From: JANNFX01 sp031380225
GTDB taxonomy: Bacteria > Pseudomonadota > Alphaproteobacteria > Rhizobiales > Hyphomicrobiaceae
Assembly (NCBI GenBank): GCA_031380225.1
Contig: JANNFX010000047.1
Coordinates: 1 to 22,733 of the forward strand
DNA length: 22,733 nucleotides
Reading direction: 5' to 3'
The position numbers and the translations under genes were made by a program. Below are positions 1 through 7,404 of this stretch, in pieces. Position 1 is the first letter of the stretch, and each line of letters opens with the position of its first letter. Below the pieces are notes generated by a model, which was not told the origin of the DNA, made no database searches, and saw only the letters and a program-made list of their open reading frames with translations.

Positions 1-939
1 CCACGCAATGAACGCGAGCCGCAACGCGCGGCGGATATCGGCAGCGGTTGCCTCGCGGCGGCCGTTGCCCATGTAGGCGTCAGTGGTGATCTGGCCGCCA
101 TACTGGCGTGGACCATTGAGCTTTAAGCCCAACGCACCGGCCATCGCACTTTCCGGCCAACCGGCGTTTGGCGAGCGGTGACCATTGGCATCGCGGGCCA
201 TCGCTGCAACGGCCGCGCCTGGCGCCGCCCCTGGGTTCACAACGGCGGCGAGCGCAAACAACGCTCCGGTCGCACGCGACGCTGGCAAATTGACGAGATC
301 ATCAAGCCGCGCGGACGCCCAACCGAACGCTTCATGCTTCGGAGTACGGTGGCCGATCATGCTGTCGGCGGTGTTGATGGCTTTGTAGGCCGCGAGCCCT
401 GGCAAGCCGCCGATCAAAAACCAAATCACTGGCGCGACGACGCCGTCGGATGCGTTCTCAGCTAAACTTTCGATGGCCGCACGCGCGACGCCGCTTTCGT
501 CTAAGGCATCGGGATCGCGGCCAACAATGCGAGCGACCGCTACACGTCCGGCAGCTAACGTCTCTGCGGCTGAGCCCGTCGATTCAAGAGCGCCTGCCAC
601 GTCGCGAACGTGATCGTATAAGCTGCGGCTGGCAAATAACGACGCGACGGCGATTGCGAGCACGGCCGTTCCAAGCCACGACGACGCTACGAAATGTTGA
701 ATTGCAAAAGCAATTGCGGCGGGAACTGCGATGATTACAACGAGCGCCACAACACCCGTTGAACGCCGCACCGCAAAACTTGAAGCTGCTTGATTGAGAG
801 TACGATCAAGCCATCCGATCAACGCGCCGATCCAAGTCACGGGATGGCCAACCGCGCGGAACACGGCACCGGGATAGCCAACGCCGCCGTCGACGCAGAG
901 CGCGATGAGCAAAGTCACCAAAAGCATATCCACAGACAC
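1..939 (-). CDS. cobD: Adenosylcobinamide-phosphate synthase CobD/CbiB (3' end cut by window edge)
   Basis: Membrane enzyme of cobalamin synthesis that joins the aminopropanol arm to adenosylcobyric acid. I translated the reverse strand by hand and found one open frame of 313 codons reaching the left edge. Family signatures include GRDPDALDESGVARAAIESL, then ENASDGVVAPVIW, then INTADSMIGHRTPKHEAFGW, and later NGHRSPNAGWPESAMAGALG and ADIRRALRLAFIAW. Hydrophobic segments near the N-terminus and after the ENASDG motif fit a multi-pass protein. CobD is usually about 310-320 residues, so only the last few are missing. The start is probably the GTG at 939, with GAGAGGG nine bases upstream; ATG at 927 is the alternative. 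An in-frame stop lies just upstream. I saw no B12-box-like riboswitch motif upstream, so B12 control is not shown. Confidence 0.95.
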   Translation of the reverse strand, partial: MSVDMLLVTLLIALCVDGGVGYPGAVFRAVGHPVTWIGALIGWLDRTLNQAASSFAVRRSTGVVALVVIIAVPAAIAFAIQHFVASSWLGTAVLAIAVASLFASRSLYDHVRDVAGALESTGSAAETLAAGRVAVARIVGRDPDALDESGVARAAIESLAENASDGVVAPVIWFLIGGLPGLAAYKAINTADSMIGHRTPKHEAFGWASARLDDLVNLPASRATGALFALAAVVNPGAAPGAAVAAMARDANGHRSPNAGWPESAMAGALGLKLNGPRQYGGQITTDAYMGNGRREATAADIRRALRLAFIAW

Positions 940-1287
940 GTCTCAAAGCCCTCTCAGCATCGAATTTACCGTCATAGTCATGTCGTCATCGCCACGAAGT
1001 TAGGGATCCGTCAAGCCAGACCACATCGACGAAACCAATTCTTGGTTGCGAATGACATCCCGCCCCAGATCCGGTAAAGTATGCCGCGGCCCAGACTTTG
1101 CTGGGATGAACGTTTGGACGACGGACAAAAAAGTTACAAGGCCGAGCTAATCGCGGCCCCGCACTCCCAACAAAGCGAGCTCATCGTTTTTTGTCTGCAG
1201 AATAGACCTGGGGCCACATGCGTGGTTGATTAGCGGCAGTTGTGAAGCTAGGAGGCGCTAAACCTTTAGTTCACTTTGGGCGGCTCG
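940..1287. other. Divergent intergenic region between cobD and the agmatinase gene
   Basis: This 348-bp gap must hold promoters for both flanking genes, but I cannot place them with confidence. Visible structures are a GGCCCC/GGGGCC inverted repeat (1155-1160 with 1210-1215), a T6 run at 1187-1192, and a 12-bp palindrome CTAAACCTTTAG at 1258-1269. A perfect AGGAGG at 1250-1255 lies too far from the agmatinase start to serve it directly, and no start codon follows it at normal spacing. No convincing ORF or RNA gene is seen. Confidence 0.5.
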
Positions 1288-2205
1288 ATGTCCTCAAAAA
1301 AATCCAAACTTGATTATCTCCCCGGAGACGAGAGCTTTCTTGATCCACTGCGCGAGGACAGCGCTCGCCCAGACGAGGCGCGCTGCGTCGTCATTCCATT
1401 TGGTCTTGAGGCCTCGGTCTCTTACGGCGGCGGCACTCACAAAGGCCCGCAAGCTATTCTCGACGCTAGCCACCAACTCGAAATGTTCGACGAGGAACTG
1501 TGGCGCGAGGCCTATAAAGATTACGGTATCGCCGCCATCCGGGAACCCAAAATAAAAAAGAAAATTGAAGCCGCTCTTGAGCAGATCGAAGAACTGGTCG
1601 AGACGGTGCTGGACGAGGACAAGTTTCCGTTGATCATCGGCGGCGAACATTCCTTGACCGCCGGCGCCATTCGCCCGTTCGCAAAACGCTACGATGACCT
1701 CGTCGTATTGCAGTTCGATGCCCACGCCGATTTGCGCGACGGCTATCACGGCGAACACTACAGCCATGCCGCAGCTATGCGCCGCGTGCTCGACCAGCCG
1801 AATGTGTCCCTTGTGTCGGTTGGAATCCGCGCGATTTCATCGGCTGAAGTTGCGTTTTACGAGGCCAACCGCGACCGCATTCACATTCACTGGGGCAAGG
1901 ACCAAGCGCACTGGGACATCGAAAAAATCGTCCAGCCTTTGGTTGGGCGCCCGGTCTATGTCTCATTCGATATTGACGGATTGGATGGCGCGCTGATGCC
2001 AGCGACCGGGACGCCAACGCCGGGCGGGATCGGATACCTGCACGCGCTGCAAATTTTAAAACGCGCGGCCGAGGTCAGCAAAATTGTCGGCGCAGACGTG
2101 GTTGAGCTGGCGCCGATCAAAGGTTTACACCTCTATGACTACACGGCCGCACATCTCTGCTACAAGATCATGAACTACGCCCTTTCCGGCACCAAGCAGC
2201 GGTAG
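1288..2205 (+). CDS. speB: Agmatinase-type ureohydrolase (SpeB family)
   Basis: Predicted cytosolic binuclear-manganese ureohydrolase; agmatinase splits agmatine into putrescine and urea. With the ATG at 1288 it has 305 residues, normal for the family. Metal-ligand motifs are complete: GGEHS (H121), FDAHADLR (D144, H146, D148) and SFDIDGLD (D228, D230), followed by MPATGTPTPGG and a conserved Glu in VVELAP (E273). The substrate-side loop reads GEHYSHAAAM and not the usual YSHGT, so agmatine as substrate is likely but not proven; guanidinobutyrase or a related enzyme is possible. A TTG at 1276 in the same frame could add four residues. GGGCGG just before the ATG is a weak ribosome binding site. 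The gene is convergent with ccrM, 22 bp away. Confidence 0.88.
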   Translation: MSSKKSKLDYLPGDESFLDPLREDSARPDEARCVVIPFGLEASVSYGGGTHKGPQAILDASHQLEMFDEELWREAYKDYGIAAIREPKIKKKIEAALEQIEELVETVLDEDKFPLIIGGEHSLTAGAIRPFAKRYDDLVVLQFDAHADLRDGYHGEHYSHAAAMRRVLDQPNVSLVSVGIRAISSAEVAFYEANRDRIHIHWGKDQAHWDIEKIVQPLVGRPVYVSFDIDGLDGALMPATGTPTPGGIGYLHALQILKRAAEVSKIVGADVVELAPIKGLHLYDYTAAHLCYKIMNYALSGTKQR

Positions 2206-2227
2206 GGGTTTCCAGGAACAGAGACTG

Positions 2228-3373
2228 CTACTCCGCTGCGACGATGACCGGATTGTCAGCTGAGCGTGCTGGAATCAAACCGAGTTGGCGCTTGGCGCGC
2301 TCGCGCAAGAAATCGATCGGCTTCAATTTGCCTTCAAATTCATAATGCCAATAGGTCCAACCATTGCAGGCCGGTTTGCCTTGCACTTCGGCGCCGACGC
2401 GATGGATCGAGCCTTGAATACCCGGCACTGCGAGTGAACCATCGGCTTTGATTTCGGCACGCACTTTACGGCGCTCATCGAACAGCGGGCTGCCGGCCTT
2501 CAACATGCCGAGTTCGATAATGGTGCCGAACGGCACGCGCGGCTCAGTGCGTTTCGAGCGCAACGTTTCAAGCGCGCTTTGCGACACTGGTTTAACCGCC
2601 TTGATGCGTTCGGTTGCGGCCAGTGCATAGTCCGCTTCACGCTCGATGCCAATCCACTTGCGGCCTAGGTACTTGGCGACTGCACCAGTGGTGCCGGTGC
2701 CAAAAAAAGGATCGAGGATCACGTCGCCGGGATTGGTGGTGGCGAGGATTAAGCGATGCAACAAGGCTTCCGGCTTTTGTGTCGGGTGGGCTTTGCGGCC
2801 ACCGTCGTCTTTCAAGCGCTCCGGCCCAGCGCAAATTGGGAACAACCAATCGGAGCGCATTTGCACATCATCATTTTGTGCTTTGAGGCTTTCGTAGTGG
2901 AACGTGACCTTCGATTTCTGATCGCGCGCCGCCCAGATCAGCGTCTCATGCGCGTTGGTGAAGCGCTTACCGCGGAAGTTCGGCATCGGGTTCACTTTGC
3001 GCCAGATGATATCGTTCAACAGCCAGAATCCGAGATCCTGCATCAGAGCGCCGAGGCGGAAGATGTTATGATACGAACCGATGACCCAGATCGCGCCGTC
3101 AGGCTTCAACACGCGCCGGCATTCGATGAGCCACTCGCGGCAAAACGCATCGTAAGCGGCAAAGCTCTGAAACTTATCCCAGGCATCATCAACGCCATCG
3201 ACGCGGGTATTGTTGGGACGCATGAGATCGCCGCCAAGCTGCAAATTGTAAGGAGGATCGGCGAACACCAGATCGGCGCTGGCGTCTGGCAGTTGCCGGA
3301 GCGCATTAAGACAATCGCCGTTGATCACCCGGTTTGCCTGCAATGGTGCAGCTACGCGGCGCTTCTCACTCAT
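2228..3373 (-). CDS. ccrM: Cell-cycle DNA adenine methyltransferase CcrM (GANTC-specific)
   Basis: Beta-class adenine N6-methyltransferase; orthologues methylate GANTC and control the alphaproteobacterial cell cycle. With the ATG at 3373 it has 381 residues. The catalytic motif DPPYNLQL (D39-Y42) precedes the SAM-binding motif DPFFGTGTTG (221-230), the order typical of the beta class. HPTQKPEALL lies between them. The C-terminal part (about 275-365, with KPACNGWTYWHYEF) is the CcrM-specific DNA-contact extension, also called RAMA. The frame is open further upstream to a GTG at 3430, but MSEKRR fits the usual N-terminus, and the upstream extension would run to within 7 bp of a CtrA-like box. 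Regulation by CtrA is plausible. No damage to the frame is seen. Confidence 0.96.
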   Translation of the reverse strand: MSEKRRVAAPLQANRVINGDCLNALRQLPDASADLVFADPPYNLQLGGDLMRPNNTRVDGVDDAWDKFQSFAAYDAFCREWLIECRRVLKPDGAIWVIGSYHNIFRLGALMQDLGFWLLNDIIWRKVNPMPNFRGKRFTNAHETLIWAARDQKSKVTFHYESLKAQNDDVQMRSDWLFPICAGPERLKDDGGRKAHPTQKPEALLHRLILATTNPGDVILDPFFGTGTTGAVAKYLGRKWIGIEREADYALAATERIKAVKPVSQSALETLRSKRTEPRVPFGTIIELGMLKAGSPLFDERRKVRAEIKADGSLAVPGIQGSIHRVGAEVQGKPACNGWTYWHYEFEGKLKPIDFLRERAKRQLGLIPARSADNPVIVAAE

Positions 3374-3436
3374 GGACGCAACTTTCCCGGACAACGGCAA
3401 CACCCAACTCTTTAGCCGAGACAAGCGCACTCTGGG

Positions 3437-3451
3437 TTAACGACAGGTAAA
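3437..3451 (-). promoter_or_regulatory. CtrA-like binding site upstream of ccrM
   Basis: On the minus strand this reads TTTA-N7-TTAAC, one mismatch from the CtrA consensus TTAA-N7-TTAAC. It lies 64-78 bp upstream of the ccrM ATG. Caulobacter ccrM is known to be activated by CtrA, which makes the location meaningful. It is a motif match only. Confidence 0.45.
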
Positions 3452-3607
3452 CCCAAACAAACTCTCAGCTGAGCGCACCAATTCAAGAAACTACGTCGAA
3501 CGAATGGCGAACAAGTTGCTGATCAAAGCGACTGGCGCGAAATTTGCTCTGTACCACCGCACAATCACGTCAAACGGCACCTCGAACGGACTGCCAAATT
3601 CCGTTGG

Positions 3608-3622
3608 TTAACTGCGCCTTAT
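3608..3622 (-). promoter_or_regulatory. Second CtrA-like site, on the PBP side
   Basis: On the minus strand this reads ATAA-N7-TTAAC, also one mismatch from the CtrA consensus and with the TTAAC half intact. It lies 66-80 bp upstream of the PBP start codon. It could tie cell-wall synthesis to the cell cycle, or be a chance match. Confidence 0.3.
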
Positions 3623-3687
3623 AGGAACGTGTCGTATTTTAAAGACAACTAAGTGGGGACGGCCCGGAAGCGGGCTCAGGTAAGAAC

Positions 3688-5937
3688 ATGAGTTTGTTGG
3701 GTCGCGACCGAAAACCGGCGTCAGCACCAGCGTCGGGGCATGCGGCCCCGCGCGGACAGTCGTTTGGATCCGTTGTCCCGGGACAGTCATCTCATTCCAC
3801 TTTAACAAAATCGCTGTGGCGCCGCTTGCCGGTCCGCGTGCGTTGGTTGATTGGCGTGCCGCTGTTGACAGCCACTGTCACAGCCGCCGGCATCGGCGCG
3901 CTGTTGATCTATTACACGATCGCTTTTCCAGATCCGATTTCCGTCCGCCGCACAGCCAATGAACATGCGCCGGTCGTGCGCATACTGGCCCGCGATGGTT
4001 CGGTGTTGTCGGAACGCGGCGCCGCACATCAATACATGCCAGTTTCAATGCTGCCGCGCCGTGTCACCGACGCGGTTGTTGCGACTGAGGACCGGCGCTT
4101 TTATAGTCACTGGGGCGTCGATCCGGCAGGCATGATCCGCGCCGTATTCGCCAATCTGCGCGCAGGCCGGTTTGCGCAAGGTGGCTCGACACTGACCCAG
4201 CAACTCGCCAAAAACATGTTCCTGACGCCGGAACGCACGCTTGGCCGCAAACTCGAAGAATTTGTGCTGGCACTTTGGCTCGAAGTGCGGCTGTCGAAGG
4301 ATGAAATCCTCGAACTCTACTTGAACCGGGTCTATTTCGGCAGCGGCGCGTATGGCATCGAAGCCGCCGCCCAGCGCTACTTCGACAAATCAGCCCGTGA
4401 ATTGTCGTTGTCGGAAGCCGCAGTCATTGCTGGGCTCCTGAAAGCCCCATCGAAATATTCGCCGGCGTCAAGCCCGGCACAGGCGATCCAGCGCTCCAAG
4501 TCGGTGTTGGCAAAAATGCTCGACTACGGCGCCATCACGAGCACAGAATTCAACCGCGCCAACGCCGAGCAAGTGCGGTTCGTTGAAGGCAAGGGCAAGA
4601 AATCCGATAGTGGCATCGATTACGCCATCGACTACATTCTCGAAAACATGCCGCCACTCGCCGGCTCCGGCCAGGCTGAAATCGTCGTCGAAACCACCAT
4701 CGATGCCGGCCTTCAAAAGCGCGCCTCGGAAATCGTGACACGCGAATTGAAGACCAATGGCGCCACGCTGCAGGCCAGCCAGGCCGCACTCGTTGTGCTC
4801 GATACCGATGGCGGCATCCGCGCCATGGTCGGCGGCCGCGACTATGCTGCGAGCCAGTTCAATCGCGCCGTCAAAGCCCGGCGGCAGCCTGGATCAGCAT
4901 TCAAACCGTTCGTTTATTTGACGGCACTCGAAGCCGGCTTCACACCCGATAGCCTTGTCTATGATGCGCCGATGATGGTCGGTGAATGGAGCCCGCGCAA
5001 CGATAACGGCAAATACTTGGGCCCGGTCACGCTGCGTCAAGCGCTGGCACAGTCGATCAACTCTGTCGCCGTGCGTTTGATGGTCGAGAGTGGCCCCAAG
5101 AAAGTTGCAGCAACCGCCAACCGGCTTGGCATCACATCGGATCTGCGCCCCGACCCCTCGATGGCGCTTGGCACGTCGGAAGTGGCGCTCCTCGAATTGA
5201 CTGGCGCCTATACGACGTTTGCTAATGGCGGCCGTTCTGTTGAGCCCCATGCCATCCGCCGCGTGCGTATGAGTTCGGGCCGTGTGCTCTATGCGCGGGC
5301 CGCGCCAGGCGACATTCAAGCCATCGCGCCTCAGCACGTCGCCGAAATGAACGACATGCTGCATGCAGGCATGACTTGGGGCACCGGGCGGCGCGCTGCC
5401 ATACCGGGCCATATGGCCGGCGGAAAAACCGGCACCACTCAGGATTTCCGCGACGCCTGGTTCGTCGGATTTACCGCGCATTTCTCAGGCGGCGTCTGGA
5501 TTGGCAACGACAACGGCCAACCGATGAACCATGTCATGGGTGGCGGATTACCGGCTGGTATTTGGCAACAGGTGATGCGCGTCGCCCACGACGGTAAAGC
5601 CCCGCTGGCACTGCCCGGTGTTGAAGATGGTAGCCCAGTCCCGCCCGGCGCAGAAGCGATGGCAGCGGCTGGGATTGCAGCAGGGGCCGGCAATGAAGTC
5701 CTACCGTGGATGGGCGAGACAGCGACCCTTAACGCTGAAACGCATCCGACAACCGGCATCGATCCGTCGTTGTTCGCGCGCGCACTTGATGGCGCCTCAG
5801 TGTCAGCCAGTACACTGGAAGCCGCCGACACGGCGGCGCTGCCATGGTCCAACCCGTCGAGTTCCGAGAAATTCGAAGACAAGATCATCGTCCGCCCGCC
5901 AACCGGGCGCATGTCGCTCGGCGCGCCGGTTGAGTGA
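3688..5937 (+). CDS. Class A penicillin-binding protein, PBP1A family (transglycosylase and transpeptidase)
   Basis: Bifunctional peptidoglycan synthase of 749 residues anchored in the inner membrane. Order of parts: a cytoplasmic Pro/Ser-rich tail (1-50), one membrane segment (about 53-78), a GT51 glycosyltransferase domain (about 95-270), and a penicillin-binding transpeptidase domain (about 365-635). GT51 motifs are ATEDRRF (catalytic E134), QGGSTLTQQLAKN (164-176) and RKLEEFVLALWLE. The transpeptidase triad is complete: SAFK (S403, K406), SIN (456-458) and KTGTT (580-584). The tail after about 640 is low complexity, rich in Ala, Ser and Pro. The start is supported by AGG seven bases before the ATG. 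The protein is shorter than the E. coli-type mrcA product and lacks its large OB insert, so I give no symbol. It is divergent from ccrM. Confidence 0.95.
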   Translation: MSLLGRDRKPASAPASGHAAPRGQSFGSVVPGQSSHSTLTKSLWRRLPVRVRWLIGVPLLTATVTAAGIGALLIYYTIAFPDPISVRRTANEHAPVVRILARDGSVLSERGAAHQYMPVSMLPRRVTDAVVATEDRRFYSHWGVDPAGMIRAVFANLRAGRFAQGGSTLTQQLAKNMFLTPERTLGRKLEEFVLALWLEVRLSKDEILELYLNRVYFGSGAYGIEAAAQRYFDKSARELSLSEAAVIAGLLKAPSKYSPASSPAQAIQRSKSVLAKMLDYGAITSTEFNRANAEQVRFVEGKGKKSDSGIDYAIDYILENMPPLAGSGQAEIVVETTIDAGLQKRASEIVTRELKTNGATLQASQAALVVLDTDGGIRAMVGGRDYAASQFNRAVKARRQPGSAFKPFVYLTALEAGFTPDSLVYDAPMMVGEWSPRNDNGKYLGPVTLRQALAQSINSVAVRLMVESGPKKVAATANRLGITSDLRPDPSMALGTSEVALLELTGAYTTFANGGRSVEPHAIRRVRMSSGRVLYARAAPGDIQAIAPQHVAEMNDMLHAGMTWGTGRRAAIPGHMAGGKTGTTQDFRDAWFVGFTAHFSGGVWIGNDNGQPMNHVMGGGLPAGIWQQVMRVAHDGKAPLALPGVEDGSPVPPGAEAMAAAGIAAGAGNEVLPWMGETATLNAETHPTTGIDPSLFARALDGASVSASTLEAADTAALPWSNPSSSEKFEDKIIVRPPTGRMSLGAPVE

Positions 5938-5977
5938 TCGTCACGCGTCCTAAAGGCTCGCGCGAATCGCGACTTGA

Positions 5978-6382
5978 CTATTGCGTTGGCCGGCAACCGG
6001 GAACGGCGACCATGCCGATCTGCGTATCGGGGTTATATTTATTCATGGCCCCTGTCGCGGCGTCGATGCCGAGGCCAAGAACGCCGCCCGCGATGATATT
6101 GCCGGCCGCCATGCCTTCGGTACTTGATGAAATGATGCCGGTGCCGTCTAGGAAGCACTCTTTTTTGCATGACACGGCGATGCTGTGCTGGCTCTTATCA
6201 AGCACGATGGTGGCCGGGGTCGTCACCGTTTTAGTGCCTATCCCTTCCGACACCAGAGTGCACGATGCGCCGGGCGCTCCTGGCGTTTGGATGGCGACGG
6301 TTTGGGTGGTGCCTTTGGTGATGGTCGCGCACGCCGACAGACTGATGGCAACCGCAATAGCGGCTGCAACGCGACACTTCAT
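5978..6382 (-). CDS. Small predicted outer- or inner-membrane lipoprotein
   Basis: Protein of 134 residues with a clear type II signal peptide. It starts MKCR, has a hydrophobic stretch AAAIAVAISL, and a lipobox LSAC with the lipidated Cys at 18. The mature part begins ATITKGTTQTVAIQTPGAPG and has four further Cys residues. Its Gly/Ala-rich middle (NIIAGGVLGLGIDAATGAMNKY) looks like a glycine-zipper-like membrane-interacting stretch. Similar small lipoproteins are common in Hyphomicrobiales with no known function. The ATG at 6382 is preferred because GGGGGA stands six to seven bases upstream; a longer reading from 6448 would bury the signal peptide. It is convergent with the PBP gene, 40 bp away. 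Confidence 0.82.
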   Translation of the reverse strand: MKCRVAAAIAVAISLSACATITKGTTQTVAIQTPGAPGASCTLVSEGIGTKTVTTPATIVLDKSQHSIAVSCKKECFLDGTGIISSSTEGMAAGNIIAGGVLGLGIDAATGAMNKYNPDTQIGMVAVPGCRPTQ

Positions 6383-6547
6383 GACCGTCCCCCGGTTTAC
6401 GCTCGACCGCGATGCTGCAAGGGGACCAACTTGATCGACTTTGTGCACACAATCCGGACTATGCGTAACCCGGCACCTGCCCGGCGTCTAGCGATTGCAA
6501 TTTGAAAGTGTGTTTCGCCAATTCGTTGTGTCTCAACTTCAACGCAG

Positions 6548-6640
6548 CTATTTCGTTTTCGGGAAATATCCCTCGGGGCGCTTACCGAACGCCACAATTG
6601 GCTTAGAGTCTATCCGGCCTGTCTTGAAGTCTTTGGCCAT
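6548..6640 (-). CDS. Candidate 30-residue basic small protein
   Basis: I found this by reading the reverse strand downstream of the VIT-type gene. An ATG at 6640 is preceded by GGGAGA five bases upstream, a good ribosome binding site. The frame runs 30 codons to TAG. It starts MAKDFKTGRIDSKP and ends with a Lys/Pro-rich GYFPKTK. It is hydrophilic, net positive and has no membrane segment. It lies 29 bp after the VIT stop codon on the same strand, so co-transcription is likely. No family is recognised. The signal, spacing and amino-acid composition look like a real gene, but length alone cannot prove it. Confidence 0.45.
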   Translation of the reverse strand: MAKDFKTGRIDSKPIVAFGKRPEGYFPKTK

Positions 6641-6669
6641 GAGTGTCTCCCGTCATTTCGCGCTCAGTT

Positions 6670-7371
6670 TTACAGAGTTGCACCGAAGATCTTGCCGATG
6701 ACGGCGGTCAAAGCCATGGCCAAAGCTCCCCAGAACGTCACCCGGGCGGCCGCTGTCGCCATTGGCGCACCACCTGCGTTGGCGCCGATCGCGCCCAGCA
6801 AAGCCAACGATATCAGCGTCGCCGCCGTGACAACGGCGATCAGCTTGTCAGCGGGCGCCACCAGTACCATCATCAATGGCATCGCCGCTCCGACAGCGAA
6901 CGAGGCCGCCGAAGCCATGGCCGCCTGAACGGGCCGGGACGCCGTCAACTCTGAGATGCCGAGTTCATCGCGGGCATGGGCTGCAAGTGCATCCTTGGCC
7001 ATCAATTGATCGGCGACTTTGACAGCCAGGGCGTGATCAAGCCCGCGATTGACGTAGATTTGCGCCAGCTCTTCGCGTTCTGCCTCTGGACTGTCGGCGA
7101 GTTCTTGGCGTTCGCGATTGAGATCGGCGGTCTCAGTGTCAGCTTGCGAACTGACCGACACATACTCGCCAGCCGCCATCGACATGGCGCCCGCGGCCAA
7201 GCCAGCGACTCCCGTCAACAAGATGTCACTCGGCTTGGCCGCCGCGGCCGCCACACCGACGATCAAACTTGCCGTTGAAATGATGCCGTCGTTAGCGCCA
7301 AGCACCGCGGCCCGGAGCCAACCGATGCGATCAGTCCGGTGTGTCTCGGCATGTTGATGTAGCCGGCTCAT
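6670..7371 (-). CDS. VIT1/CCC1-family membrane transporter (iron/manganese type)
   Basis: Membrane protein of 233 residues. The N-terminal motif LRAAVLGANDGIISTASLIVGV (about 19-40) is the hallmark of the VIT1/CCC1 family, whose members move Fe2+ or Mn2+ out of the cytosol. It is followed by GVAGLAAGAMSMAAGEYVSVSSQ (helix 2), then a charged cytoplasmic loop rich in Glu (about 75-135, including REREELAQIYVNRGLD). Three more hydrophobic helices fill about 148-230. The order matches the five-helix fold. The substrate ion cannot be read from sequence. It starts 33 bp after the stop of the HAD-CBS gene on the same strand, so they probably share a transcript. An AGG lies close (four bases) before the ATG. 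Confidence 0.9.
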   Translation of the reverse strand: MSRLHQHAETHRTDRIGWLRAAVLGANDGIISTASLIVGVAAAAAKPSDILLTGVAGLAAGAMSMAAGEYVSVSSQADTETADLNRERQELADSPEAEREELAQIYVNRGLDHALAVKVADQLMAKDALAAHARDELGISELTASRPVQAAMASAASFAVGAAMPLMMVLVAPADKLIAVVTAATLISLALLGAIGANAGGAPMATAAARVTFWGALAMALTAVIGKIFGATL

Positions 7372-7404
7372 GATGCCTGATCCCGCTGGTTGTAGTGGCC
7401 CACC

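Larger units (their letters stand above)
3374..3687. other. Divergent control region between ccrM and the PBP gene
   Basis: This 314-bp region has no credible gene. It holds two near-consensus CtrA boxes (3437-3451 and 3608-3622). A small hairpin GCCCG-GAAG-CGGGC (3662-3675) stands just before the AGG ribosome binding site (3678-3680) of the PBP gene. I found no GANTC site in it by eye, unlike the ccrM leader of Caulobacter. Confidence 0.5.

Noticed and set aside
940..1275. Possible cobalamin riboswitch upstream of cobD
   Set aside because: I searched both strands for the B12 box (GCCACTG) and nearby conserved stems and saw none.
2756..3415. 219-codon ORF on the plus strand
   Set aside because: It lies opposite ccrM, which has complete motifs. 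The translation has no recognisable domain; it is an antisense shadow.
3608..3808. 66-codon ORF on the minus strand upstream of ccrM
   Set aside because: It overlaps the start of the PBP gene and has no family features.
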